64,000 bases of DNA from Sacculina carcini (GCA_916048095.2 OU696574.1:5677587-5741586); one strand, 5' to 3'. Numbered from the stretch's first letter, positions 19,938 through 30,330 are shown. The notes: a model not told the origin generated them from the letters alone. Translations and numbers: made by a program.

Positions 19938-20627
19938 ATATTTGGGAAACCGCCCGGTCTTTCCGGTTCTTAGTTATGTGTTAATTTGTTGAGCATGCAA
20001 AATTCATATATGTTATTTTTGTGTTAATTTTTGAGTCTAAGTTTAGATATTTTTAAATGTAAAAAGTAAATTTTTTGTTCGACATTTGGCGAACTTCACG
20101 TTGATTGATATTTGACAACATTCAGCAGGAAATATCAAGTGTCTGAATGAAAATTGTGCATGGTTTCGATGTTTCGTACAGTAACTAACTTTCTGAGGTA
20201 CATTTGGATATCGGTATATGATACCGATCTGCCTTACATATTTATCAATTATGAATGTTCGCCTTCTCATCTGCAATGGCTGAATTTTCTTGTCAATATA
20301 TTGTTCCCTCTTCAATAGAAAAATGTTATGAAATATCGGTTTAATTACAGTACGGTCTCATCGGGTCGTGCCTACGCTCGTGGTTCATTGCCAAATATGG
20401 AAACAAAAAATGGAACCAGCTCATGTGAGTACATATACAAATTCTTGGAAAACATTGTACCATTTGCTTTCCATTATACCGATTGTTTTTCCACACCATT
20501 TGCTTGCGAAATAAATTCATTCATTTTGATAGCAGATGCGGTGGCGTTAGCAACCACCACTTGAATTATATCTCATGTAACCGTGCTCATAAAGTATGCT
20601 TGTTATGTGTGCGGGGGAGTGTATGTA
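19938..20627. other. Non-coding
   Basis: AT-rich. No recognisable gene. Confidence 0.4.
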
Positions 20628-20653
20628 TCTATATATATAAAAGAGATCCTCTG

Positions 20654-20682
20654 TCTGTGTGTGTGTGTGTGTGTGTGTGTCT
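20654..20682 (+). repeat. (TG)n microsatellite near Helitron 5' end
   Basis: A TG run bordered by CTGT motifs, 25 bases after the putative TC terminus. Confidence 0.9.
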
Positions 20683-20751
20683 GTCCCACCCTCCTTGGTC
20701 CATTTTCTATCAGCTACTACTCGGCCACCACTTGGCGTACCCGCTATAAAT

Positions 20752-21595
20752 TTATACCATCACGTTGTAAATTATCTTGTCTACACGAAAGGTTAAATTT
20801 TAAAATTGAAAAATAAGATTGAAAATAGTCATATTGGTGAAAAGACAAAATGAACCCTGAAAAATGCGAAAATTTTGGTCAATATTCTGCAATCTACTCC
20901 TCATAAACCAGCAATGGTACAGCTATACAAATTATACCACTGTGTAGAGAATTTTCTGATCTACATGTAAATACAAAATATGTAAAAATGACAAAATCTC
21001 AATCTACATTCAAAATATTATTTAAACTCCACGCGTCCGATTTTCTATATTTTTTCTCTGTTTCTCAGCAACTAAATATCACACATCTAAATAAATAATA
21101 CCATCCTGCTGGGAATTTTGTTTTCTACAGCACGGTATAAATTTTAATTTTCCAGAGTGTATTAAAAAAATTACGGCGGCGTGAAGTCAAAATGACAAAG
21201 TCAAAATGCAAAATTTGCACTGAAAAACGTGAATATTTTGGTCAATATTCCGCTATCTATACCTCATAAACCAGCAAAGTTAAGGCTAAAAAAATTATAT
21301 TATTGTGTATAGAATTTTGTGTTCTACAAGATAAGCTATAATTTATACCCAAAAATGATACAAAAAACGTGTAAAATTGGCAAAGTCTCAATTACATCTA
21401 CACTTGAACACCGGGTGACTAAAATTAATTCATTTTTATAATATTTCTCAGTAACTATTTGTTACAATAAAAATATGTTATACCATCGTGCTGAAAAGTT
21501 TGTTTTCTATAATGCGGTATAATGTTTAATTTTCTAAAGTGTATCTGAAGGAAGTTACGGCGGTTTAAAGTCAAAAGGACATATTGCCAATTTGA
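20752..21595 (+). repeat. Diverged ~180-bp tandem repeat with ~365-385-bp higher-order period
   Basis: A motif of the form ATACCAT..TG...AATTTT.T.TTCTACA recurs at about 20752, 20931, 21099, 21297 and 21478. Longer matches pair alternate units: GTCAATATTC(C/T)GC at 20878 and 21241, TTTCTCAG(C/T)AACTA at 21061 and 21445, and TTACGGCGG at 21171 and 21555. Confidence 0.7.
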
Positions 21596-22666
21596 CAGCT
21601 ATTATGCGCACTTGCGACTACACAGGAGTATACACCGATTTAATTTCACTGAAGTTCAATCACAATTAAGAATGCATCATATTAGCTCCAAGCATGGATG
21701 GTGTGGTTTTATTGCGTACACTTTAATTAATGCTACACTATACTGAATAGAAAGGCTTTATTGTCCTCAATATTTACACACGAATGGTTCCTCACGACGG
21801 GCGGGTATAATGCTACTGGGAACAAAGTAAACTACTGAATTTTACTGTGTAATTTAATTGGTTTAATTTCAAGTTGCATAAGGATATGGGTTCTAATATC
21901 ATGCAATGCCAACTATATGCATATGCTGTTTTAGCGGAAGCATTAATCTGGAATTATAGAGGTGACAGAAGGTTGCATTGTTTTGATAGTGTTACACTTC
22001 TGAATTACTACAAACGAAGGACAGGTGTGAATTTGAGCAGTGTTGAGGGAAAAAACTTCATCAAGAATTAAAACAAGAATTTACAAATATATATTTCTCT
22101 ATTGGATAAGCTTTTTACTTTTTGATTCATTATATTTTTTATAGTTCCGCACGACGGGCGGGTCTAAATACGAGGCTGTTCGAGGGAAAATATTTTGCCA
22201 CATCTAACATAAAACATTCATATTTAGAATTTCCTATTGACTAAGATTTTTTATGGGTTTACTTTTTCTTTTTTGATTTCTAATCGTTTTTTATTAATTC
22301 AATATTCATTTTACTTTATTTATTGTTCTGCACAACGGGCGGGTTTTAATGCAAGATGGTGATGTCAAGTTATAAATATATTTTGAAAATAGTATGATAA
22401 ATAAATTTAGTCATTTTTCATTGTTTTGTGTCTGAGTTCTGAATTTTTCAGCACGACGGGCACGTTTGAATATGAGGCGGATTGAGGGATAATATTTAGT
22501 CAAAATAAAAATAAAAATATTCACATTTAGACTTTTCTATTCAGTAAGATATTTATGAGTTTACATATTTTGTTTTTTAATTTTAATTTTTTATGCACAT
22601 AAATGATCATAAATATGAATTCCATCTTATGAATTGTTCCGCACAACGGGCGGGTTTAAATGCTAG

Positions 22667-23105
22667 TATATATATATATTACAAATTGCTTTATGTGTAT
22701 TCAAATTGCACAAATTATATATATGTGTGTGTGTGTGTATGTATGATTGTGAGCGTGTGCGAATCCTGTAACGCGTTGCACTCGTTCGTGTAAACATAGT
22801 GTGCCGTGTACAGCTTCTGTTATAACTAGAGTGGTCGTTTGAGTTCAAGAAACATTGTGCTAAAAATCTTATGAATTGCGTTGAAAAAATTACAATTGTG
22901 CAGAAATCTCACTAAATCGAAAAAAACGTAGTAAACTTGAATTGATCTTGAGAAACATATTTTATGTGACAAATATTTGTAATTTTTACTTAAAATAACT
23001 ATTATTACAATACTTTTTGAACATTCGCGGCTGTTCAAGGATTGTATGATTCATCAGCTTAAACTGTCACCTCACTGGGGATAATCAGGGGTGACATTTT
23101 GTTGC
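22667..23105. other. Non-coding with TA and TG simple repeats
   Basis: (TA)n at 22667-22678 and (TG)n at about 22722-22745. No recognisable gene. Confidence 0.5.
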
Positions 23106-23106
23106 G

Positions 23107-23295
23107 CAAAAAACGTATAAAATTGCAGTCAGCCTCGGTATCAGCGATCACCTTCCAGTTTTTGCGATTGCAAAATTCCATCGAAATATTAATCGAAAAA
23201 TAGTATGCTTTTGGATAAACAAGGGATCGGGAAAATCGTGTAAAACCAAAATCAAACTATATAGATGGTTCCTAAAGACGCGTAGTCAGTCAGTT
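23107..23295 (+). pseudogene. LINE endonuclease C-terminal fragment, target of gypsy B
   Basis: An open frame reads LGISDHLPVFAIAKF, the conserved SDHLPVF box of LINE endonucleases, then a basic linker (CFWINKG...KTKIKLYRWF). Its spacing resembles the minus-strand fragment at 19193-19937. Gypsy B inserted at its end with a 4-bp TSD. It is too short to class. Confidence 0.7.
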
Positions 23296-23731
23296 TGTGG
23301 CGTGTGTGTGTTACTTTGACCGCCTCTGCGTATTTTGACCTCTTGTTGTGTGAGTGTGTGTATGTGTGTTTGACTGTAGGCTCGCATTTGTACAAGGTGT
23401 ATGCACGCGCGTGTGTTGGTTATAGCATTGGCGTTTATACTGTGTATGCTTGTTTGGGTGTATCCTAGCGTTGTAGTAATGGGTATGTTGCTGTTAGGTT
23501 TGTTCGTTCACCTTGTGAGGTCACTGGTCACATTGCGAGGTCAGTGACCTATAAGTCAAGTGCATTCTGTGTGTACGCGTGTGAGACCAGTCAGTCGGTG
23601 TGTGTGTGCCTGGCACTAGGCGGCTCGTCCTGCGGCGTTGTGTTGCATTTTAGTGACAGTATTTAATTAGTGTGTCTGTTTGAATATATCCGTAGTCTTT
23701 TTATCAGCCGTGTGGTTGGAAACAGCCAACA
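23296..23731 (+). repeat. 5' LTR of gypsy B
   Basis: 436 bp. Promoter-like core: AGGTCAGTGACCT palindrome (23538-23550) overlapping the first T of TATAAG (23550-23555), with TCAGTC about 40 bp downstream. A second array, AGGTCACTGGTCA, lies at 23518-23530. Confidence 0.95.
23518..23555 (+). promoter_or_regulatory. Nuclear-receptor-like elements plus TATA box in LTR B
   Basis: AGGTCA-C-TGGTCA (23518-23530) is a direct repeat with 1-bp spacing. AGGTCA-G-TGACCT (23538-23550) is a perfect inverted repeat with 1-bp spacing, the idealised ecdysone-receptor/USP palindrome. TATAAG starts at 23550. The arrangement is seen directly; hormone control is inference. Confidence 0.55.
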
Positions 23732-23733
23732 AT

Positions 23734-23747
23734 TGGTGACCCCGACG
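23734..23747 (+). other. Primer binding site of gypsy B
   Basis: TGGTGACCCCGACG, two bases after the LTR end. The same sequence occurs in the minus-strand element at 58748-58761. tRNA not identified. Confidence 0.85.
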
Positions 23748-23779
23748 TTTGCGCAATTTCGCCAGTTGTCTTCAGCACC

Positions 23780-24607
23780 ATGACCGGTGCGAACAAATCA
23801 GACGCCACGTCAGTTGTTCAAGCCGTCATGGGTCATCCGCCAACGTTTGTGGAAGACGACCCTAGCGTGTGGATCATACAGCTTGATCTCTATTTTGCGA
23901 GAGCCAACATTCAACAGGAGACTCTACGTTTTCAAACGGCAGCATCACTTCTTCCACCGCATCATGTACGCGAATTCATGGACTTAATTCGCCGGCCGCC
24001 AGAAGACGCATACACACAACTGTGTAATGCATTGCAAGCTCGGCTTGGAGCGACTAACGAGCAAAAACTACGCTCGCTGCTTGAGTCGCAAGAATTGGGC
24101 GATCGGCGACCGAGCCAATTCCTTCGCCATTTGCAAGATCTCACAGCGCCATATATCCCAGACTCGGACTCTCCACTCGTGCGGCAGATATTTTTGAAGG
24201 CTATGCCTGACCGTTCTGCACCATTTCTGCAGTTTCTTCCGCCGGACACGTCCTTGGAGACTCTGGCTGGTACCGCAGACCGAGTTTTATCTGCACTGCC
24301 TCAAGCCAGCTCAACTGTTAACGCCATTAGTGGATGCAACTCCAGCACTGGTTGAAAGCAAGCACAATCCGTGGCAACTGAGCTTGCTGACATCAGAAAG
24401 CAACTCCGCGATGTACAACGCCAACTCGGGGAAATTGCTCAGCAGGGAGGGCGTAACCGCCAAGGTCGTCGTTCAATTTCACGATCGAGAGCATCTTCAC
24501 CAGCGCCTACAGACAAGGACGACGACGCTGCTCCAGAATGCTGGTATCATCGAAAATTTGGCAACAAAGCTCGCGCATGTCAAGCACCATGCAAGCATTT
24601 AAACTAA
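23780..24607 (+). CDS. Gag of gypsy B, interrupted by one in-frame TGA
   Basis: The frame from ATG at 23780 encodes a Mag-type capsid region (PSVWIIQLDLYFARANI, then RRPPEDAYTQLCNAL). It meets TGA at 24353-24355 after 191 codons, then continues open in the same frame to TAA at 24605-24607. The second half holds a basic segment and the nucleocapsid knuckle CWYHRKFG...CQAPC, the C-x2-H...C-x3-C type of Mag elements. Since the rest of the frame and the frameshift signal at its end are intact, the TGA is either a recent nonsense mutation or a readthrough stop. I favour mutation. Confidence 0.85.
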
Positions 24608-27600
24608 AGCAGAGGGCGGAGTGCTCGCCAACTTCCGCTCTCTCAGACATCGCAGGCGAACGAGCTACACGGCCTTTCTTCATTTGGGATCCACTGTCAA
24701 AAGTATCGTTCCTTATCGACACCGGCGCACAGTATAGCATATTATCATCGCGTCATTGTCGAAAGTCATCTCATTTGCAATCCGCACCGACGTTGAAACT
24801 TCAGGCCGTGAATAAAAGCGTCATTAACACGCATGGAAGTGAAACTCTCACGGTATCGCTTGGATTACGCCGTGAATTCACTTGGTTGTTCATTATCGCT
24901 GACTTGGAAATTTCAATCATCGGATGCGATTTTCTCTCGCGACATGATATCAGCGTAAATCCACGTTGTCGCCAAATCATCGACAACACGACGCATGTCA
25001 CAACGCCAGGATCTGGTTCTCATGCTCCTTCACTGATATCTGCATGTCTTGATGATCACCAACACGGGTATCAGAAGATATTGCATCAATATCCTGAGCT
25101 TTTGTCGCCATCAATCACTAGTGATGATCTCAAGCACGGTGTTTTCCATCGTATCCATACTAAAGACACCCCAGTCTTTTGTCGTCCGAGAAAGCTAGAC
25201 GCTGCGAGAATGAAAATCGCCAAAGACGAGTTTGAGAAGATGCTCAAGCAGGGTATCATTCGGCCGAGCCAAAGTGAGTACGCATCTGCTCTCCACATGG
25301 TGCCCAAATCTGATGCTGGTAGTTGGCGCCCTTGTGGTGATTACAGAGCACTCAACAGGATTACTATCCCTGATAGATATCCGATACCGTACTTACAAGA
25401 CTTTTCCGGTGCTCTGTATGGTACCTCTGTGTACTCCAAGATTGACCTGGTAAAAGCATTTTATCAGATCCCGGTTCACCCAGATGATGTGTCCAAAACG
25501 GCAATAACTACACCATTTGGATTATTTGACATGCTCCGAATGCCGTTTGGTTTGCGAAACAGCGCACAAACGATGCAAAGACTAATGGACGCCATCTTCC
25601 GTGGAATCAGCTTTGTCTTCGTTTATATTGACAACATTTTGATCGCTAGTGACAACGAAGAACAGCATCATCAGCATCTCCATACTGTTTTTTCACGCTT
25701 GAAGGACAATGGCATCAAAATCAATTCGAACAAGTGTATTTTCGGTAAGTCTGAACTCACATTTCTGGGACACACCGTCAGCAAGCATGGCATTACACCG
25801 CAACGCGACGCAGTTGAAGCTGTTACGAGATATCCGCAACCAGCCACACACGATCAGCTGCGCCGATTTTTAGGTATGGTCAACTTTTACCATCGTTTTT
25901 TGCCTCATGCCGCTTCGCTGCTGTCACCTCTTCACAAATTGTTGACAAATAACAAGCGACGATCCAAAGTACCGGTCATCTGGACGACCGAGGCACTCGC
26001 TGCATTCCGTCAATCAAAGGAGGCGCTCGGTAGAACAGCAGTTCTACAGCATCAAAATCCTGAAGCACCGCTCAGCTTAGTGACTGATGCCAGCAACACA
26101 GGCGTCGGTGCAGCACTACAACAGCGCAGTGAAGGCGCATGGCGCCCTGTCGCTTTCTGGTCCAAGCAACTAACTGAACCTCAGACTTTGTACAGCGCTT
26201 TTGGTAAAGAACTCCTTGCTGCGTATTTGGCAACGCGTCATTTCCGGCAATATCTCGAGGGGCGAGAGTTTACATTGTTCACAGACCACAAACCCTTGGT
26301 CCATGCCATCCGTTCATCTGTGTCAAAACATTCACCACGTGAACAGCGACACTTAGATTACATTTTACAGTTCACTTCTGATGTCCAGCACGTGAGTGGA
26401 ACAGAAAATGTAGTGTCCGATGCACTCTCAAGAGTTTGCGGTGTACAGCATGCTGACACCATTAATCTGCAAGCAATGGCAGAAGCTCAACACCAGGACA
26501 CGCAACTTCAGAACCTGCAACACGACAACAAATGTAGCTTAAAACTACAATGGCAAACGTTCCAAGCTGCCGCTGAAAAACCACTTCTATGCGACACCTC
26601 TACAGGCTCTCCGAGACCTCTTGTACCTGAACACATGCGTCACGGTGTTTTCAGAGTGTTACACACACTGTCTCATCCAGGCCGAGCTGCCACACTAAAA
26701 CTTGTGTCACAGCGCTTCGTCTGGCCTGATATGAGACGTGACGTTCACACATGGACAAAGCAGTGCTGCCATTGTCAGACAACAAAATTCACACGGCACA
26801 ATCGTTATCAGGCTGGACAATTCGAGCTACCAGATCGTCGTTTTCAGCACGTGCATATAGACATTGTCGGCCCTTTACCGTACTCCAGTGGATATCAATA
26901 CATACTGACAATGGTGGATAGATTCACTCGCTGGCCGGAGGCATGTCCACTGCCCGACATTTCAGCTGACACCGTCGTACGTTCATTCATCTCCTCGTGG
27001 ATATCTCGATTTGGCGTGCCTGGCAGCATTGTTTCAGATAGGGGCAGCCAGTTTACATCGTATTTGTGGCAAAAATTGAACAACTCTCTCGGTACAGAGG
27101 TGCGCATGACAACAGCATACAACCCTGCCGCCAATGGACTAGTGGAGCGCCTGCACCGCCAACTCAAAGGCGCTTTACGTGGCAGCATAAGCTGGGTAGA
27201 CAGACTACCAATTGTTCTGCTGGGAATACGCTCGTGCATAAAGGAACCCCTCCATTGTTCCTCGGCTGAGCTTGTATACGGTACTAAGTTGAGGCTGCCG
27301 GGCGAGTTGTTATGCAAACCAAAACAATCTTCACTCACTCATCACAAATTTGCCGAACAATTATCTGCTCATTTTGATGCGATTCGACCCCAGCAGACAC
27401 GCACCGCTGATACTGCCGTATTCAGCCTACCGGAGCTGTCGACGGCAGACTTCGTGTTTGTTCGTCACGACGGCCATCGCCGTCCGCTGCAGCCAGTGTA
27501 TGAAGGCCCATACGAGGTCGTGAAGCGCACACCAAAAACCTTCACCATTCAGCGTAAAGGCCATGAAATCATCGGTGTCGACCGTCTTCGCCCTGCATTC

Positions 27601-27753
27601 ATCGAGAACACAACAATATCTAGTGGTCCCGAGAACGACTGGTCATTACAAGCGGTCAGCAAGACTAAATTGCCAAAGTCCACGCCACAAACACAAGTTT
27701 ACTATACTCGATCAGGTCGAGCCGTCAAACCTACGGTTCGCTTCTCGCCGTGA
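24538..27753 (+). CDS. Pol polyprotein of gypsy B: PR-RT-RNaseH-IN
   Basis: The frame is open from 24457 and would be entered by -1 frameshifting at 24604. Numbering from Met at 24538: protease DTGA at 61-64; RT about 230-400 with CGDYRALN, SKIDLVKAFYQIP and YIDN at 363-366, where YIDD is expected; RNase H with TDASNTG (D517), a GKELLAAY segment and TDHKPL (D583); integrase zinc motif H709, H713, C743, C746 and catalytic D775, D834, E870. The C-terminal GPY-like segment ends VDRLRPAFIE. The second Asp of the RT box (codon 25633-25635) is AAC, one G-to-A change from GAC. This should cripple polymerase, so the copy may be dead or helped in trans. Confidence 0.93.
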   Translation: MLVSSKIWQQSSRMSSTMQAFKLKQRAECSPTSALSDIAGERATRPFFIWDPLSKVSFLIDTGAQYSILSSRHCRKSSHLQSAPTLKLQAVNKSVINTHGSETLTVSLGLRREFTWLFIIADLEISIIGCDFLSRHDISVNPRCRQIIDNTTHVTTPGSGSHAPSLISACLDDHQHGYQKILHQYPELLSPSITSDDLKHGVFHRIHTKDTPVFCRPRKLDAARMKIAKDEFEKMLKQGIIRPSQSEYASALHMVPKSDAGSWRPCGDYRALNRITIPDRYPIPYLQDFSGALYGTSVYSKIDLVKAFYQIPVHPDDVSKTAITTPFGLFDMLRMPFGLRNSAQTMQRLMDAIFRGISFVFVYIDNILIASDNEEQHHQHLHTVFSRLKDNGIKINSNKCIFGKSELTFLGHTVSKHGITPQRDAVEAVTRYPQPATHDQLRRFLGMVNFYHRFLPHAASLLSPLHKLLTNNKRRSKVPVIWTTEALAAFRQSKEALGRTAVLQHQNPEAPLSLVTDASNTGVGAALQQRSEGAWRPVAFWSKQLTEPQTLYSAFGKELLAAYLATRHFRQYLEGREFTLFTDHKPLVHAIRSSVSKHSPREQRHLDYILQFTSDVQHVSGTENVVSDALSRVCGVQHADTINLQAMAEAQHQDTQLQNLQHDNKCSLKLQWQTFQAAAEKPLLCDTSTGSPRPLVPEHMRHGVFRVLHTLSHPGRAATLKLVSQRFVWPDMRRDVHTWTKQCCHCQTTKFTRHNRYQAGQFELPDRRFQHVHIDIVGPLPYSSGYQYILTMVDRFTRWPEACPLPDISADTVVRSFISSWISRFGVPGSIVSDRGSQFTSYLWQKLNNSLGTEVRMTTAYNPAANGLVERLHRQLKGALRGSISWVDRLPIVLLGIRSCIKEPLHCSSAELVYGTKLRLPGELLCKPKQSSLTHHKFAEQLSAHFDAIRPQQTRTADTAVFSLPELSTADFVFVRHDGHRRPLQPVYEGPYEVVKRTPKTFTIQRKGHEIIGVDRLRPAFIENTTISSGPENDWSLQAVSKTKLPKSTPQTQVYYTRSGRAVKPTVRFSP
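24598..24643 (+). promoter_or_regulatory. -1 programmed ribosomal frameshift signal, gag/pol of gypsy B
   Basis: The heptamer T TTA AAC (24598-24604) lies in the gag frame, directly before the gag stop TAA, and fits X XXY YYZ exactly. After a 6-nt spacer a 10-bp stem pairs 24611-24620 with 24634-24643 (one G-U pair, 13-nt loop). Loop bases GCTCG (24623-24627) can pair with CGAGC (24661-24665), or TCGCC with GGCGA (24655-24659), giving a possible pseudoknot. A -1 shift enters pol at codon 24604. Confidence 0.85.
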
Positions 27754-27757
27754 TTTT

Positions 27758-27766
27758 AGGAGGGGG
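27758..27766 (+). other. Polypurine tract of gypsy B
   Basis: AGGAGGGGG, five bases after the pol stop and four bases before the 3' LTR. Confidence 0.85.
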
Positions 27767-27770
27767 TTCC

Positions 27771-28206
27771 TGTGGCGTGTGTGTGTTACTTTGACCGCCT
27801 CTGCGTATTTTGACCTCTTGTTGTGTGAGTGTGTGTATGTGTGTTTGACTGTAGGCTCGCATTTGTACAAGGTGTATGCACGCGCGTGTGTTGGTTATAG
27901 CATTGGCGTTTATACTGTGTATGCTTGTTTGGGTGTATCCTAGCGTTGTAGTAATGGGTATGTTGCTGTTAGGTTTGTTCGTTCACCTTGTGAGGTCACT
28001 GGTCACATTGCGAGGTCAGTGACCTATAAGTCAAGTGCATTCTGTGTGTACGCGTGTGAGACCAGTCAGTCGGTGTGTGTGTGCCTGGCACTAGGCGGCT
28101 CGTCCTGCGGCGTTGTGTTGCATTTTAGTGACAGTATTTAATTAGTGTGTCTGTTTGAATATATCCGTAGTCTTTTTATCAGCCGTGTGGTTGGAAACAG
28201 CCAACA
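27771..28206 (+). repeat. 3' LTR of gypsy B
   Basis: Identical to the 5' LTR. The corresponding half-site arrays are at 27993-28005 and 28013-28025. Confidence 0.95.
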
Positions 28207-28210
28207 AGTT

Positions 28211-28617
28211 CAAACCAGGTAAACAAACCGAAACAGGCTGGCATCTCTAGTACGTCTCTCCAAACATATATACTATGCTCGAGGATACTCAAAACCATTA
28301 TGTAGTTGTGATGTAATTAGAAAGCACTTGTCTGTTAACGCATGGTTTTGGTGTGCATATGTATAGGGATATATGTATGTGTGTCTGTGTGTGTGAGTGT
28401 GTGTGAGTGTGTGTGTGGCTGGCTTGTATTGTGCTCAAGTGGGCTTGCCTTGACCTTTGAGTAGGTCAAAGGCCGGCTATGTAAGCGTGTGACAGTTGAT
28501 ATGTGGATCGGATATTTTGCGGGTGTGCAGTTGTGTGAAGATTCGGGTGTATTCGTTACTGCGTCTTGTGTTAATTGTATTCATTTTCATTACCTTGTTC
28601 TTCATCTATTTGGTCAC
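28211..28617. other. Non-coding flank with (TG)n and an everted AGGTCA repeat
   Basis: (TG)n at about 28377-28420. At 28451-28468 TGACCT-6nt-AGGTCA forms an everted half-site pair inside a near-palindrome. Possibly an LTR remnant. Confidence 0.45.
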
Positions 28618-28856
28618 TGTCATTCATCCTTTTTGGGGTTGTGATGCATATTGTAGCCGTGGTCGTATTATGGAGGATATTTTAACTGTTTCAGACATAG
28701 GTTTCTTGAACACAGGCACATATACGCATTGCACCATGTCATCGCGAAGCATGTCCGCTCTGGACCTCAGTCTGTGCAGTCCCAGTCTGCAGGCATCCAC
28801 GAGCTGGAACGTTGAGAACAGTCTGTATGGGAGTGACCACTTCCCTATATGGATCT

Positions 28857-30330
28857 GTCTCAATGACGTACCTAGTTTGGGAACAAGACCACCGAGATGG
28901 AATTTCAAACGAGCTGATTGGATCCGCTATGATTGCTTGACACTGGAAGCCATGGGCAAACACACACTTCGACCCAGCGTCGAAGATTTTTATGAGGCCA
29001 TTGTCACCTGTGCCAAACAGAGCATTCCGCGTACGGCATCGCGTCCCCGGTGGGTTCCTGCTCATTGGTGGACAGACGCGTGTTCTGCGGCGTTGCGAGA
29101 GCGACGTCGTTGCTGGGGTCGCTTCCGGCGCAACAGCACGGTGGCAAGCATGCTTTGCTTTCGCCACGCTCGCGCACAAGCTCGATGGACTTTCGCGAGG
29201 CGAAGCGGGCCTCGTGGGTGTCCTATGTGTCCAGCATTAATCGGCATTGTCCTATATCTACCATATGGGACCGTATAAAGCGCATCTCTGGGAAGTACCG
29301 TCCCACTCCACTGCCTTCTCTGAAGATCAGTGGCGTGGACGTGATAAATCCGGAGCATGTTGCTGACGAAATTGGCCGATATTTAGCGGAGCGCTGTCGT
29401 GCAAACGTAGACGACCCTGATTTTGCGGCGATCAAACAGCAGTGCGAGAGATCACCCGTTGATTTCTCCACCAACTGTCAGCTGCCAATCAACAGCGATT
29501 TTTGTGCATCTGAGCTGAGAACAGCCTTGCGATCGCTTCGCGATGTGGCTGAAGGTCCTGATGAGGTTCACAACCTCATGCTAAAATGCATGTCAATGAG
29601 TTACTTAGGTTGGGAACACGACCACCGAGATTGAATTTAAAACGAGCTGATTGGGTCCGCTATGCTTACTTGACACTGGAAGCTATGGGTACCCCAATGC
29701 TTCGAACCAGCGTCGAAGATTTCACCGAGGCCCTTGTCGCCTGTGCCAAACAGAGCATTCCGCGTACGGCATCACGTCCCCGGCGGCGTCCTGTTTCATA
29801 GTGTACAGACGCCTGCTCTGCGGCTTTGCTAGAGCGACGTTGTTGCTGGGGTCGCTTCCGGCCCAACAGCACGGTGGCAAACATGATTTCCTTCCGCCAC
29901 GCTCGCGCAAATGCTCGATGGACTTTTCGCGAGGCGAAGCCGGCCTCGTGGGTGACCTATGTGCCTAGCATTAATCGGCATAGTCCTATATCCACCTTAT
30001 GAGACCGTCTAAAGCGCATCTCTGGCAAGTACCGTCCTACCCCACTGCCTTTTCTGAAGATCAGTGGCGTGGACGTAACAAATTAGGAGCATGTTGGCGA
30101 ATGAATGGGCCGATATTTAGCGGAGCGCTGTTGTTCAAAGGTGGAAGGCCCTGTTTTTGCAGCGATCAAACAATAGTGCGAGAGATCATCCGTTGATTTC
30201 TCCACTGAATGCCAGCTGTAAATCAACAGCGAGTTCTCTGTATCTGAGCTGAAAACAGCCTTGCGATCGCTTCGCGATGTGGCTGAAGGACATGATGAGG
30301 TTCACAACCTCATGCTAAAATGCATGTCGC
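28857..30330 (+). repeat. Tandem duplication (~735 bp x 2) within the LINE
   Basis: 28857-29593 recurs as 29594-30330 (offset 733 at the GGGAACA.GACC anchor). Each copy runs from a TCAATGA-type start to the CATGCTAAAATGCATGTC end. The copies have diverged noticeably, so duplication is old. The LINE frame resumes after the second copy. Confidence 0.85.

Larger units (their letters stand above)
20628..22666 (+). mobile_element. Helitron-like non-autonomous element, locus 2
   Basis: The candidate starts TCTATATATATAAAAG after an A (20627) and ends with hairpin CCGC (22639-22642)-7 nt-GCGG (22650-22653), nine bases, then CTAG (22663-22666) before a T. This matches Helitron termini (5' TC, 3' hairpin plus CTRR, insertion between A and T without TSD). 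It is 2039 bp with no helicase or Rep coding. A (TG)n tract follows the 5' end. The left half has about 180/365-bp tandem repeats, the right half tandem copies of the terminal GC box at 21791, 22146, 22328, 22449 and 22641. Confidence 0.6.
23296..28206 (+). mobile_element. Complete Mag-like Ty3/gypsy LTR retrotransposon 'B'
   Basis: Two 436-bp LTRs (23296-23731 and 27771-28206) read identical base for base, each TG...CA, flanked by the 4-bp duplication AGTT (23292-23295 and 28207-28210). PBS TGGTGACCCCGACG, gag, pol in the -1 frame and polypurine tract AGGAGGGGG follow in order. The gag knuckle type and polymerase sequence resemble the Mag clade of arthropod Ty3/gypsy. Despite identical LTRs, gag has one in-frame stop and RT has an altered catalytic box. 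Confidence 0.95.

Noticed and set aside
22593..22848. Short ORFs in TG/TA-rich sequence
   Set aside because: Simple-repeat translation without domains.
24553..24559. AAAATTT as the gag/pol slip site
   Set aside because: It does not fit X XXY YYZ (positions 4-6 differ), and a perfect heptamer with a downstream stem lies 45 bp later.
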